A stretch of 64,000 nt of DNA from Streptomyces sp. WAC05374 (GCF_004353505.1 NZ_SMNQ01000003.1:372001-436000); one strand, 5' to 3'; shown: positions 27,390-37,736, numbered from the stretch's first letter. Translations and numbers: made by a program. Notes: a model not told the origin generated them from the sequence alone.

Positions 27390-28550
27390 TCAGCCCGTCG
27401 CGTGGAAGACCACCTCCGGGTGCTGGGGGGAGGGGCCGTCCAGCAGTTTCCGGTCCACGCCCTTGAGGTGCAGGTCGAAGAAGGCGGTCATGTAGGCGCG
27501 GGTGATCTCCTGCGACCGCTTGCCCGACAGCTCCTCCTCCGGGGGCAGCAGGCCCAGTTGGTCGGCGAGGACCGGGGTGTCGGTGAAGGTGAAGTGGTCC
27601 GATCCCTTGACGTTGAGCCAGCGCTTCCAGCCGTCCAGGAGGGGCCAGTCGCGTACCCAGGAGCGGTCGTCGTCGCCGGTGCCGAGCATCATGAAGGGGC
27701 GTCCGCCCAGGCCCTCGGCGGGTACCGGTTCCATGAAGGAGCCGTCCATGTTGGCCCCGGCCAGGACCCGCCGGTCGCGCACCATGGTGGACATGGCCGA
27801 GGCGCCGCCGATGGAGTGGCCCGCCATGCCGATCCGGGTCTCGTCGATCATGCGGGCGTGCCGCCAGGCGGGGCGGTGGTCGGCGAGGAGCCGGTCGAGG
27901 AGGAAGGACACGTCCTTGGCCCGGCCCTGGGGCACCACGCCGTACCCGCCCGGCTGGATCTTCTCGCAGGCGACGCAGGTGAGGAGCCGGCCGCCGGGGA
28001 AGGCGGTGCCGACCGTTTCGTAGGCGTGGTCGACCGCGGCGACGACGTACCCCTGGCTCGCCAGTTCCTCGGCGAGCAGGGTCAAGGTGGAACGGTTGAC
28101 GGTGAAGCCGGGCGACAGCACCACGAGCGGATGCTTCCCGCGCACGGGCGCGGCGCCGGGGCGGGCGTTGGTGCGGGTGCCGCTGAGGGTCTGGGCGGGC
28201 ACCTTGTCGGTCAGTTCACGGTCGTCGATGAAGGCCTGGGCCTCCGCCCTGGTCATGTAGGGGGCCGTGCGGCCGCCCCCGGGCCGGGCCGGGTAGTACA
28301 TCGACACCATCAGCTCCCGTGGCCCGGCTTCGGGCACCCAGGGGTCGGGGCGGCTGGTGTCGACGAGGTGCAGGGTGTCGCGTCCCACGGCGTACGCCCC
28401 GGTGGGCGCGGGCAGTTCGAGGCGTACGCGGGCGGTCTCGGAGGCGGGTGCCACCGGGGCGGCGGGGGCCGCGTGGGCGACGCCCGTGCCGAGCAGAGCG
28501 AGGGACAGGCCGAGTAAGGCGGCGGCGGTGCCGCGAGGAAGACGATGCAT
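27390..28550 (-). CDS. Secreted alpha/beta hydrolase (PAF-acetylhydrolase-like) with a TTA codon
   Basis: 386 residues from ATG 28550. A signal peptide ends near AHAAPA. The nucleophile elbow is GMAGHSIGGAS, the oxyanion-side strand HPLVVLSPGFTVNRST, and a candidate acid and His lie in MLGTGDDD and NVKGSDHFTFTD. The layout resembles the platelet-activating-factor acetylhydrolase family. Leucine 12 in the signal peptide is encoded by TTA (28515-28517 on the plus strand), so translation may depend on the bldA tRNA. The substrate is unknown, probably a lipid or ester outside the cell. Confidence 0.85.
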   Translation of the reverse strand: MHRLPRGTAAALLGLSLALLGTGVAHAAPAAPVAPASETARVRLELPAPTGAYAVGRDTLHLVDTSRPDPWVPEAGPRELMVSMYYPARPGGGRTAPYMTRAEAQAFIDDRELTDKVPAQTLSGTRTNARPGAAPVRGKHPLVVLSPGFTVNRSTLTLLAEELASQGYVVAAVDHAYETVGTAFPGGRLLTCVACEKIQPGGYGVVPQGRAKDVSFLLDRLLADHRPAWRHARMIDETRIGMAGHSIGGASAMSTMVRDRRVLAGANMDGSFMEPVPAEGLGGRPFMMLGTGDDDRSWVRDWPLLDGWKRWLNVKGSDHFTFTDTPVLADQLGLLPPEEELSGKRSQEITRAYMTAFFDLHLKGVDRKLLDGPSPQHPEVVFHATG

Positions 28551-28767
28551 GCCGCCGAGGCTAGGCAGCGGGATCACGGCTCGGCGTCCACCCACGGCCT
28601 GAACCGCGTGGCACCCCAGAGGTACGGCGGTCTCCGACCGTGGACCGATCACTCCCCCGGGAACTCCTTACTCAATGATCTCCGAGGTGGTTGGATCAAG
28701 CCAGGACGCGGGCCGCACCTCGGGATGCCGGCCTGGCCGAAGGGCCACGGAACAGGAGATTCACGAC

Positions 28768-29985
<1,218 letters not shown>

Positions 29986-29996
29986 TCCCAAAGGCG

Positions 29997-30027
29997 TTGA
30001 CCTCAAGCACGGTTGAGGTCCTACGGT
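29997..30027 (+). promoter_or_regulatory. MerR/SoxR-type promoter (19-bp spacer, internal dyad) for the marR gene
   Basis: TTGACC (29997-30002), a 19-base spacer, TACGGT (30022-30027). The spacer holds the dyad GACCTCAA (29999-30006) / TTGAGGTC (30013-20) with a 6-base centre. Its core CCTCAAG-N4-GTTGAGG is close to the SoxR box. The predicted +1 falls on or next to the ATG at 30035. No MerR-family gene is present nearby. Confidence 0.65.
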
Positions 30028-30034
30028 CGTCCGC

Positions 30035-30517
30035 ATGACGACGACAACGACCTCCCCCGCCCCCGCCGACCCCGCCGCCGCCGACGAGGACCTCGCCTCC
30101 CAGCCCATCGGCTACTGGAGCGGTGTCGTGCACCGGGCGGTCATCACCCACATCCGCGACGCCATGGCCCGCGTGGACGTCACCCAGCCGCAGTGGTGGA
30201 CGCTCAACCGGGTCGACGCCGGCGGCGACGTCACCCGCGAGGTCATCGCCGCCGGGCTGGCGGACGTCGCGGACACCCCGCACGACGCCTCCCGCGCCGT
30301 CGACCACCTGCTCCACCGGGGCTGGCTGCGTCAGGACGACGACCGGCACCTGCACCTCACCGAGGAGGGCCGCGCGGCCAAGGCCCGCATCAAGGAGCTG
30401 GTGACCCGCATCCGCGCGGAGATCCACGACGGCATCGGCGACGACGAGTACGTCGCCGCGCTGAAGGTGCTGCGCCGGATGGCCGCCAACGTGGCGGCGC
30501 TCAAGGAGGTGTCCTAG
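30035..30517 (+). CDS. MarR-family winged-helix regulator
   Basis: 160 residues from ATG 30035. The Ala/Pro-rich N-terminus leads to a winged helix: THIRDAMARVDVTQPQWWTLNRV, then a recognition region around DASRAVDHLLHRGWLRQDDD and the wing HLHLTEEGRAA. The probable mRNA is leaderless. It lies under a MerR-type promoter, which is unusual for a MarR gene and suggests a regulatory relay. The stop shares CTAG with the convergent cupin gene. Targets are unknown; the cupin gene is a candidate by position only. Confidence 0.82.
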   Translation: MTTTTTSPAPADPAAADEDLASQPIGYWSGVVHRAVITHIRDAMARVDVTQPQWWTLNRVDAGGDVTREVIAAGLADVADTPHDASRAVDHLLHRGWLRQDDDRHLHLTEEGRAAKARIKELVTRIRAEIHDGIGDDEYVAALKVLRRMAANVAALKEVS

Positions 30518-30825
30518 GACGCGGTCGCGATGTGCTCGACGATGACGAGCGTGCCCCGACTGCCGGGGCGGACGGCATGCTCCACGCCCGCCTCGACGAC
30601 GTACATCTCCCCCGCGCGCACGTCGACCTCGGTCCCGTCGGCCACCAGCCGCAGTGTCCCGTCGATCACCAGCAGCGCTTCGGCCGTGTCATGGGATTCC
30701 GGCGCCAGGGGATGTCCGTCCATCCGCAGCACCTTCACCCCGGTGCGGCCGACCTGCGCCAGCAGCAGCGAACTCCAGGCGTCCGGCAGTTCCGTGGCCG
30801 TGTTCCGTATGTCGACGAGGTTCAT
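30514..30825 (-). CDS. Small cupin-domain protein
   Basis: 103 residues from ATG 30825 with AGGAGG upstream. A single cupin barrel is visible: motif 1-like MDGHPLAPESHDTAEALLVIDGTL (H and E ligands, spacing slightly divergent) and motif 2-like GEMYVVEAGVEHAVRPG. Such proteins may be metal-dependent isomerases, dioxygenase-like or sensor proteins. The reaction is unknown. The convergent end is shared with marR. Confidence 0.82.
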   Translation of the reverse strand: MNLVDIRNTATELPDAWSSLLLAQVGRTGVKVLRMDGHPLAPESHDTAEALLVIDGTLRLVADGTEVDVRAGEMYVVEAGVEHAVRPGSRGTLVIVEHIATAS

Positions 30826-30980
30826 GGCATGCCTCCTGACGGGTCGCCTCGGCCGACGGCTGAAGGAGCCGCCGGAGACGTCCGTGCTCGTGATCAAGGG
30901 ATGCTGCGACGCTACGACACGGCGGCGCGCCGCTGGTCGACCGTTGGGTAAAACCTCTCCGCCGCGGTCTCGAGCATTCC

Positions 30981-32756
30981 TCAGGCCCCTATGTCCTCGG
31001 CGATCAGGTCGAGGATCGCGCTCAGGAAGGAGCCGGCCGCCCAGACGGCCAAGGCGCTGATCATGGCCGTCCACCAGGCCATGTCCAGCGCCGCGAAGAA
31101 GAGCCCGAAGGCGATCGCGCCGAGCAGGATGCCGTTGATGAGGACCTGCCCCACGTTCTTCCACCCGTCGTCCAGGAGGAACGCGGACGCACTGCCGGCG
31201 CCGATGGCCATGCCCACTGCCTCACCGGCGCCGGACAGTGCGTCGGCCCACCACGGTTGGTCGGTCTGGGAGGCCATGAGCCAGATGCAGCCGCCGAGGA
31301 CGATGAGGAACACGGCCAACGACGCGACCACGACGCCGTCCTCCACGCCGGCCGTGCGGAAGCGACCGGTGCGGAACCTGCGGGGATAGATCTGGAAGCG
31401 GCGGACGACGAGTTCGGCTCCATACGCGAGCCCCGCGGCGCTCACCCCGCACAGGGCGGAGAGAACGAAGGACAGGTCCGTCGTGGTGAACACCAGACCC
31501 GTGGTGCCTGCCCAGGTGAGGAGCACGGTGCCGATCGTCTCGGCGATTTCCCGCCTCTTGACCCGGGCCTGCTGCCGTCGGGCCTCCCTTTCCCGTTCAC
31601 GCGCCCGCTCCCGCACCCGCGCCCCCGGCTTCGGGGCCATCGGCCGGGCCGGACGGGCCCGCGGGACGGGGACGAGGCCGTCGGCCGCCGAGTACAGGCG
31701 CGTGGGCGCCGCGGGCTGCGGCCGTGGCGCGGCAGGGCGGGGCTTCGGCTCCGGCTCCGGGTCCGGCTCCGGCGGGTAGAGCGCGTCCCACCATTCCGAC
31801 TCCTTGTCGGCCACCGGTTCGCCCTCGGGGTCGTACGGGTCCGTCGGTTCGGGCTCGCGGTCGTACCAGATCACCGGCTCGAGCACGGGAGGCCCGGGTA
31901 ACACCGGCGCCGGTGCGTCCGGTTGCCGCATCAGCGCCGTCCCCAGGAGCCGCCTCACCTCACCCGCGGTCTGCGGCCGTGCGGCGGGGTCCTCCTTCAG
32001 CAGGCGAAGGATCAAACGGTCGAGCCCGGCGGGCAGTCCGGGGCGCAGGCTCCCGGGCGCGGGTGCCACCACGCCCTCCCCGCGTGCCGGGGGCCAACCG
32101 GTCACCAGCGCGTACAGCAGGCATCCGAGCGAGTAGAGGTCGGACCGCCGGCCGGCCGATCCCCGTTCCTGTTCGGGGGCCATGTACGCCGGGGTGCCGA
32201 GGACCGTCCCCGGCCGCGTCTGGCCGCTCTCCTCCAGCAGCTTCGCGATGCCGAAGTCCAGCACCCGGACGGCACCGCGCTGCGTCACCATCACGTTGGA
32301 CGGTTTGATGTCGCGGTGCACGATGCCGCTCGCGTGCGCGGTCTCCAGTACCTCGCAGATCCGGTCCGCCCACTCGACGACCTTGTCGAGCTCGGGGAGG
32401 GCCGCGTCGAGCGGCTTCCCGTCCGCCCGCTCCCGCCGCGCCCTGTCCAACAGCGCCTGGAGCGTATGCCCGTCCAGCAGCTCCATCGTGATGTAGAAGT
32501 CGCCGCCCGCGCCGCCCCAGTCGTACACGGTGACGGCGTGCTCGTGGCCCACGAGGGCGAGCGCGCGTGCCTCCGCGCCCAGCCGCTTCACCGCACGGCT
32601 GGCGTGGTCGGCCTCCTGGGGCATGAAGAGGAGCTTGATGGCGACCGACCGGCCGAGCTTGAGGTCCGCCGCCGACCAGACCTCACCCATGCCGCCGCGT
32701 CCGAGGCCACGTATCAGCTCGTAGCGCCCGTCGATCGTCTCCCCCGGTTGATGCAT
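30981..32756 (-). CDS. Serine/threonine protein kinase with C-terminal multi-pass membrane domain
   Basis: 591 residues from ATG 32756 with GGGGAGG upstream. The Hanks-type kinase (about 12-270) has GLGRGGMG, catalytic lysine K41, HRDIKPSN (147-154), DFG (167-169) and YMAPEQ. A Pro/Glu/Arg-rich linker follows (about 275-420), including a highly charged [10 protein letters not shown] segment. The C-terminus has about five hydrophobic helices instead of the single helix plus PASTA repeats of PknB-type kinases. L286 is encoded by TTA (31899-31901), so bldA dependence is possible. The stimulus is unknown; the membrane domain may sense it. Confidence 0.9.
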   Translation of the reverse strand: MHQPGETIDGRYELIRGLGRGGMGEVWSAADLKLGRSVAIKLLFMPQEADHASRAVKRLGAEARALALVGHEHAVTVYDWGGAGGDFYITMELLDGHTLQALLDRARRERADGKPLDAALPELDKVVEWADRICEVLETAHASGIVHRDIKPSNVMVTQRGAVRVLDFGIAKLLEESGQTRPGTVLGTPAYMAPEQERGSAGRRSDLYSLGCLLYALVTGWPPARGEGVVAPAPGSLRPGLPAGLDRLILRLLKEDPAARPQTAGEVRRLLGTALMRQPDAPAPVLPGPPVLEPVIWYDREPEPTDPYDPEGEPVADKESEWWDALYPPEPDPEPEPKPRPAAPRPQPAAPTRLYSAADGLVPVPRARPARPMAPKPGARVRERAREREREARRQQARVKRREIAETIGTVLLTWAGTTGLVFTTTDLSFVLSALCGVSAAGLAYGAELVVRRFQIYPRRFRTGRFRTAGVEDGVVVASLAVFLIVLGGCIWLMASQTDQPWWADALSGAGEAVGMAIGAGSASAFLLDDGWKNVGQVLINGILLGAIAFGLFFAALDMAWWTAMISALAVWAAGSFLSAILDLIAEDIGA

Positions 32757-32944
32757 GCACAGCCTCCCCGCCCGCGAGTCCGTCATCACCCGGGTGCAGT
32801 ATGGAGGCGCCGTGGCCATTCCCGGAACGGAACGCACAGAGGCGGACACGTAGTGCCCTCCGGCCACCGTTTCCGCAGGTGCGGAGGTCGCACGCCTGTC
32901 CGCGTGCAGGGGATGCGTGCGTGTCGCCGACGCCGTGGAGGCGG

Positions 32945-33451
32945 CTACGCGCGCGTGAGCCGGTTGGCGAACGTCGACATCGTGTACGTACCGATGCCCA
33001 TGACCACCTCCAGGGCGTTGCGTTCGGTGTAGCCGTGGGACAGGAAGGCGGCCAGGTCCTCGTCGGACACCTCGCCCGTCGTGGCGTACACGGCGTCGAC
33101 GAACCGCCGTACCGCTTCGAGGCGTTCGTCGGGCAGCGGGGTGCCGTCGCGGAGGGCGGCGATCACGGCGGTACCGGCGCCCAGGGCACGGAGCTTGCGG
33201 GTGTGCAGGTCGACGCAGACCTGGCAGCCGTTGCGGGTGGCGACGGCCATGATGACCGTTTCGCGGGCGACCGGTTCCAGGGTGGTGCGGTCGAACATGG
33301 CGGTGAGGGTCATGAACCCCTCCAGCAGCTCCGGTGAGGCCGCCATGCGGGCGACGGCGGGCGGCAGGTGGCCGCCCATGCGGTGGGCGACGGCCTCCAT
33401 CACGGGGCGGGAGGCGACCGGGGCGGACTCCAGGGTGTGGTCGACGAACAA
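32945..33451 (-). CDS. Carboxymuconolactone decarboxylase / AhpD-like protein
   Basis: 168 residues from TTG 33451, chosen because AGGAG sits eight bases upstream and the product then begins (M)FVDHTLESAP like its relatives. An ATG start at 33475 would overlap the divergent marR start. The redox motif CQVC in NGCQVCVDLHTRKL, with the following histidine, is the AhpD active site. It may be a peroxidase or part of an antioxidant system. The adjacent divergent MarR suggests thiol- or compound-responsive control. Confidence 0.82.
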   Translation of the reverse strand: MFVDHTLESAPVASRPVMEAVAHRMGGHLPPAVARMAASPELLEGFMTLTAMFDRTTLEPVARETVIMAVATRNGCQVCVDLHTRKLRALGAGTAVIAALRDGTPLPDERLEAVRRFVDAVYATTGEVSDEDLAAFLSHGYTERNALEVVMGIGTYTMSTFANRLTRA

Positions 33452-33464
33452 GGCCGCTCCTAAG

Positions 33465-33971
33465 ATGGACAACATGGTTGACGAAAAGAAGGTAAACCAG
33501 GTTGTCGATTCTGGCAAGGGTTATGAGCTGCCCCTGCTGCTCTTCGCGGGTTTCCGCACCCTCATCGACCGCCTCCACGCCGAACTCGCCCGCCAGGGAC
33601 ACCCCGACGTGCGCCCCGCGCACGGGTTCGCCATGCAGGCCATCGGGCCCGGCGGCGCTACCGCCAGCGAGGTGGGGCGGCGGCTGGGCGTGTCCAAGCA
33701 GGCGGCCGGCAAGACCGTCGACCGGCTCGTCGCCCTCGGGTACGCCGAGCGCGCCGACGACCCCGCCGACGCCCGCCGCAAGCTGGTCCGCCTCACCCCG
33801 CACGGCCTGGACGCCCTCGCCCGCTCGGCGGCGATCTTCGACGAGCTGCGCGCGGACTGGGCGCACACCCTGGGGGCGGATCGCGTCCGTGACCTGGAGG
33901 CCGCCCTGCGGACGGTCGTCCCGGCGGACGCCTTCCGGCTCGACGCGGCCGGGTGGCTGGGCGGGGCGTGA
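33465..33971 (+). CDS. MarR-family regulator divergent from the AhpD-like gene
   Basis: 168 residues from ATG 33465 (or 33474, three residues shorter); neither has a ribosome site. The winged helix spans AMQAIGPGGATASEVGRRLGVSK, QAAGKTVDRLVALGYAERADDP and a wing ARRKLVRLTPHG. Codons 2-14 contain a 12-base inverted repeat, so the operator lies inside or beside the gene's own start. Likely role: repressor of the AhpD-like gene and of itself. Confidence 0.82.
   Translation: MDNMVDEKKVNQVVDSGKGYELPLLLFAGFRTLIDRLHAELARQGHPDVRPAHGFAMQAIGPGGATASEVGRRLGVSKQAAGKTVDRLVALGYAERADDPADARRKLVRLTPHGLDALARSAAIFDELRADWAHTLGADRVRDLEAALRTVVPADAFRLDAAGWLGGA
33468..33506. promoter_or_regulatory. Inverted repeat operator at the ahpD-like/marR divergence
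   Basis: GACAACATGGTT (33468-33479) and AACCAGGTTGTC (33495-33506) match as inverted repeats at 11 of 12 positions with a 15-base spacer. It lies at the start of marR and upstream of the AhpD-like gene, over that gene's probable promoter. Confidence 0.5.
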
Positions 33972-34119
33972 CGCCCACCCGTGTGGCAGTTCTCGCCGTC
34001 GTCATGACCCTGGCCGCCGTGCGTATCGTTGTCCTGCGCGGCTGCACGCGATCACGCGGCAGCGGACGCCCCTCGGCCCCCTTGCTTCGAGCGCGCTCCA
34101 AGGCGTTGGCTGTACGACC

Positions 34120-35106
34120 ATGAAGTACACGCAGCTCGGACGCACCGGACTCAAGGTCAGCCGACTCGTCCTCGGCACGATGAACTTCGGGCCCCAGACC
34201 GACGAGGCCGGCAGTCACGCGATCATGAACGCCGCCATCGAGGCGGGCATCAACTTCTTCGACACCGCCAATGTGTACGGCTGGGGCGAGAACAAGGGCC
34301 GTACGGAGGAGATCATCGGCTCCTGGTTCGCCCGTGGCGGCGACCGGGACAAGGTCGTGCTCGCCACCAAGGTGTACGGGAACATGGAGGCCGACGGGCG
34401 CGTCTGGCCCAACCACGACCGGCTGTCGGCCGTGAACATCCGGCGGGCCGTCGAGGCCAGTCTCAAGCGCCTCAACACCGACTACATCGATCTGTACCAG
34501 TTCCACCACATCGACCGCCGCACTCCCTTCGAGGAGATCTGGCAGGCCATCGACGTCCTGATCCAGCAGGGCAAGATCCTGTACGCGGGGTCGTCCAACT
34601 TCCCCGGCTACAAGATCGCCCAGGCCAACGAGCTGGCCGCCCGGCGGGGCATGCTCGGGCTCGTCAGTGAGCAGTGCCTGTACAACCTGGCCGAGCGCCG
34701 CGCCGAGATGGAGGTCATCCCGGCCGCCCAGGACTACGGCGTCGGGATCATCCCCTGGTCGCCGCTGCACGGCGGACTGCTCGGCGGAGTGATCAGGAAG
34801 GAGACCGAAGGGGCGCGCCGCACCAGCGGCCGGTCGGCCGACGCGCTGGCCAACACCGACGTACGCCTCCAGGTCCAGGCGTACGAGGACCTCCTGGACA
34901 AGCACGGGCTCAAGCCGGGCGAGGTGGCCCTGGCCTGGCTGCTGTCCCGGCCGGGGGTGACGGGGCCGATCGTCGGTCCGCGCACCGCCGAGCAGCTCGA
35001 CTCCGCGCTGCGGGCCGTCGAGCTGGAGCTGTCGGACGAGGTCCTGACGGAGCTGGACGCGATCTTCCCGGGCCCGGGGCCGTCGCCGGAGGCCTTCGCC
35101 TGGTGA
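34120..35106 (+). CDS. Aldo/keto reductase
   Basis: 328 residues from ATG 34120. It is a (beta/alpha)8 AKR with the active-site set D and Y in FFDTANVYGWGENKGRTEE, K in VLATKVYG and H in YQFHHID. The NADPH-binding end contains GPIVGPRTAEQLDSALRAV. The style is that of YajO/Tas-like AKRs in actinomycetes. It probably reduces aldehydes or ketones; no substrate can be assigned. It stands alone on the plus strand. Confidence 0.92.
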   Translation: MKYTQLGRTGLKVSRLVLGTMNFGPQTDEAGSHAIMNAAIEAGINFFDTANVYGWGENKGRTEEIIGSWFARGGDRDKVVLATKVYGNMEADGRVWPNHDRLSAVNIRRAVEASLKRLNTDYIDLYQFHHIDRRTPFEEIWQAIDVLIQQGKILYAGSSNFPGYKIAQANELAARRGMLGLVSEQCLYNLAERRAEMEVIPAAQDYGVGIIPWSPLHGGLLGGVIRKETEGARRTSGRSADALANTDVRLQVQAYEDLLDKHGLKPGEVALAWLLSRPGVTGPIVGPRTAEQLDSALRAVELELSDEVLTELDAIFPGPGPSPEAFAW

Positions 35107-35134
35107 CGGGCGCCGTCGGGCGGCCGCGGCTCGG

Positions 35135-35221
35135 TCAGCCGAGCGCGGCCGCCACGGCGATGATCACGAACATCAGCACGAGCACACCGGCCATGATCCG
35201 GTTACGGGTCTTCGGGTCCAC
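35135..35221 (-). CDS. 28-residue single-pass membrane miniprotein
   Basis: GTG 35221 to TGA at 35135. The product is VDPKTRNRI followed by a single hydrophobic helix (MAGVLVLMFVIIAVAAALG) and stop. It begins ten bases after the thpR stop on the same strand, with AAGG just before the start, so it is probably co-transcribed. I recall very similar miniproteins in Streptomyces genomes but cannot name a family. The polar start and one-helix design fit a small regulatory membrane peptide. Confidence 0.55.
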   Translation of the reverse strand: MDPKTRNRIMAGVLVLMFVIIAVAAALG

Positions 35222-35230
35222 CCTTCGAGA

Positions 35231-35803
35231 CTAGCTGGCCCTCCCCAGCGGCCAGGACCCGACCGTCTCGTAGCGCGGCCCCCGGCCCGCCTCACCGCCC
35301 CCGGGCAGGTTGCTGCGGACGAGGGCCAGCTCGGCCACCTCCCAGCGGGTGCCCTCGAACTCCTGGAGCCGCTCGACGAACGGCCGCAGGTCGGCGGCGT
35401 CCGTGCGGCCGCGGGCGATCGTCAGGTGGGCCTGGTAGCGGCGGTGCTCCTCCATCGGGACGCCGGAGCGCCGGGCGGCCGCGTCCGCGCGTTCGGCCAG
35501 CAGCCGCATCTCGTCCAGCCCGCCGGCCGCCCCCGTCCACAGCACGCGCCGGCCGAACCGCCCGCCCCCGTGGAGCCGCAGCGGGAACGGCTCGGTGCGG
35601 TGGGCGGCCCGGGCGAGCCGGGTGCGCAGCTCCGGCACCAGCTCGTCGTCCACCTCCCCCATGAACGCCAGCGTGAAGTGCCAGCCCTCACGTCCGGTCC
35701 AGCGCAGGGCGCCGGCGCCCGGAAGGGAGCGCAACAGGTCGACCTCGGCGGCGAGTTCATCGACGGCCGCCCGGGCGGGCAGCACGGCAGCGAAAAGCCT
35801 CAT
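35231..35803 (-). CDS. thpR: RNA 2',3'-cyclic phosphodiesterase (ThpR/LigT)
   Basis: 190 residues from ATG 35803. The two H-x-T/S-h motifs of the 2H phosphoesterase superfamily are WHFTLAFMGEV (about residue 42) and AHLTIARGR (about residue 127). The family opens 2',3'-cyclic phosphates to 2'-phosphates on RNA. Length and N-terminus (MRLFAAVLP) are typical. It is followed by the miniprotein gene and divergent from a GNAT gene. Confidence 0.9.
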   Translation of the reverse strand: MRLFAAVLPARAAVDELAAEVDLLRSLPGAGALRWTGREGWHFTLAFMGEVDDELVPELRTRLARAAHRTEPFPLRLHGGGRFGRRVLWTGAAGGLDEMRLLAERADAAARRSGVPMEEHRRYQAHLTIARGRTDAADLRPFVERLQEFEGTRWEVAELALVRSNLPGGGEAGRGPRYETVGSWPLGRAS

Positions 35804-35844
35804 GACGCGAGTCTGGCATGATCGGCGAGCCGTATCCTCGGCCG

Positions 35845-36354
35845 ATGGACAAGGTGGAGATCCGTAAGGGCGGGGCGGACGACGTCCCCGTGATACTCGG
35901 CATGCTGGACAGCGCCGTGGTCTGGCTGAACGCGCGGGGGATCACCGACCAGTGGGGCACCGAGCCCTGGTCGGCCAGGCCCCGGGCCGTGCGGCGCGTG
36001 CGCGCGACCGTCACGGACGGCATGCCGTGGATCGCGGAGGTGGACGGCGTACCGGCCGGGTCGCTGACGCTGACGCCGTACCCGGGGCCGGACGTGGCGC
36101 CCGCCGGCGAGCCGGAGCTGTACGTGCGCTTCCTGGTCACCGACGCCCGCTTCCACGGGCGGGGGGTGGGCAGCGCCCTGCTGGCGCACGCGGTCGGGGA
36201 GGCGAGGCGGCAGGGTGTCCCGCTGCTGCGGGTGGACTGTTTCGCGGGCAGCGGCGGGCGTCTCGTGGACTACTACGCGCGCAACGGCTTCACGCCCACG
36301 GAGACCTACGAGGTCGACGGCTGGAAGGGGCAGGTGCTGGCCATGCGGGTGTGA
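35845..36354 (+). CDS. GNAT-family N-acetyltransferase
   Basis: 169 residues from ATG 35845; TATCCT ends six bases before, so probably leaderless. GNAT motif A is VRFLVTDARFHGRGVGSALLAHAV (the RGVGS acetyl-CoA loop), and motif B is LVDYYARNGFTPTETYEVDGW. The acceptor is unknown. It is divergent from thpR and convergent with the MFS gene. Confidence 0.9.
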   Translation: MDKVEIRKGGADDVPVILGMLDSAVVWLNARGITDQWGTEPWSARPRAVRRVRATVTDGMPWIAEVDGVPAGSLTLTPYPGPDVAPAGEPELYVRFLVTDARFHGRGVGSALLAHAVGEARRQGVPLLRVDCFAGSGGRLVDYYARNGFTPTETYEVDGWKGQVLAMRV

Positions 36355-36373
36355 CCCGCCCCCCTCCGCGCCG

Positions 36374-37708
36374 TCACGCGGCCGTCGTGAGCCGCTCGCG
36401 CGGGACGAACCGCACGTGGGGGTGGCCCCGGCGCAGGTCGACCTTGAGCCGCAGGCCGCCCACCCGGGCCAGCACCAGGCCGATCACCACGGCGGCCGCC
36501 AGCGAGACGGCACCGCCCGTGGCGAAGCCGACGCGGGCGCCGTACGTGTCGGTGATCCACCCCAGCAGGGGCGCCCCCAGCGGCGTACCGCCGACGAAGA
36601 CCATCATGTAGAGGCTCATCACCCGGCCCCGCATCATGGGGTCGGTCGCCATCTGGACCGAGGAGTTGGCGGTGACGTTCACCGTCAGGCCGAGCATCCC
36701 GATCGGGACCAGCAGCAGCGCGAAGAGCCAGAACGCCGGGGAGAACGCGGCGGCGACCTCCAGGGCGCCGAAGGCCATCGCCGCGCCGATCAGCAGCCGC
36801 AGCCGCGAGGTGCCGCGCCGGGCCGAGAGCAGGGCCCCGACGAGGGAGCCGACGGCCATCAGGGTGTTGAGGAAGCCGTACGTACCCGGTCCGACGTGGA
36901 ACACGCCGTCGGCGAAGGCGGTCAGCCAGATGGGGAAGTTGAAGCCGAACGTGCCGATGAAGCCCACGAGCGCGATCGGCCAGATCAGCTCGGGGCGCCC
37001 GGCCACGTACCGCAGGCCCTCGCGCAACTGGCCCTTGCCGCGCGGGGCGCGCTCCACCCTGTGCAGCTCGCCGGTGCGCATCAGCAGCAGGGCGGTCAGC
37101 GGGGCGAGGAAGGACAGGCCGTTGACGAGGAAGGCCCAGCCGCTGCCGATGGAGGCGATCAGGCCGCCCGCGACGGCGGGGCCGACGAGCCGCGCCGACT
37201 GGAAGTTGGCGGAGTTCAGGCTGACGGCGTTGCGGAGCTGGGCCGGTCCGACCAGCTCGGAGACGAAGGACTGGCGGGCCGGGGTGTCGACGACGGTGAC
37301 CATGCCGAGCAGGGACGCGATCAGGTACACGTGCCAGACCTGGACGTGCCCGGACAGGGTCAGCACGGCGAGGGCCAGGCCGCACAGGCCGAGGGCGCCC
37401 TGGCTGAGCAGCAGCAGGCGCCGCTTGGGGTAGCGGTCGGCGATGACACCGCCGTACAGGCCGAAGAGCAGCATCGGCAGGAACTGGAGCGCGGTGGTGA
37501 TGCCGACGGCGGCGGCGGAACCGGTGAGGCTGAGGACCAGCCAGTCCTGGGTGATGCGGGCCATCCAGGTGCCGGTGTTGGAGACGATGGCCCCGGTGAA
37601 GAAGAGCCGGTAATTGCGGACCTTGAGGGAGGAGAAGGTCCCGGTGCGGGTGATGGTGTCGTCGGGCTTGTGTGCGGGTGCGGAGTCTGCTCCGTGTCCC
37701 GTACTCAA
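36374..37708 (-). CDS. MFS transporter (EntS-like) in a marR operon
   Basis: 444 residues from TTG 37708 with GAGGAGG about nine bases upstream. Around ten to twelve membrane helices are visible. The N-terminus FSSLKVRNYRLFFTGAIVSNTGTWM and the loop GGVIADRYPKRRLLL are typical of the EntS/TMR-type drug or siderophore exporters. The marR gene ends 28 bases upstream on the same strand, so the two form an operon controlled by the MarR operator at 38181-38214. Confidence 0.9.
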   Translation of the reverse strand: MSTGHGADSAPAHKPDDTITRTGTFSSLKVRNYRLFFTGAIVSNTGTWMARITQDWLVLSLTGSAAAVGITTALQFLPMLLFGLYGGVIADRYPKRRLLLLSQGALGLCGLALAVLTLSGHVQVWHVYLIASLLGMVTVVDTPARQSFVSELVGPAQLRNAVSLNSANFQSARLVGPAVAGGLIASIGSGWAFLVNGLSFLAPLTALLLMRTGELHRVERAPRGKGQLREGLRYVAGRPELIWPIALVGFIGTFGFNFPIWLTAFADGVFHVGPGTYGFLNTLMAVGSLVGALLSARRGTSRLRLLIGAAMAFGALEVAAAFSPAFWLFALLLVPIGMLGLTVNVTANSSVQMATDPMMRGRVMSLYMMVFVGGTPLGAPLLGWITDTYGARVGFATGGAVSLAAAVVIGLVLARVGGLRLKVDLRRGHPHVRFVPRERLTTAA

Positions 37709-37736
37709 AAGGGTTCGCCTCCTCGTGTCGTACGTC

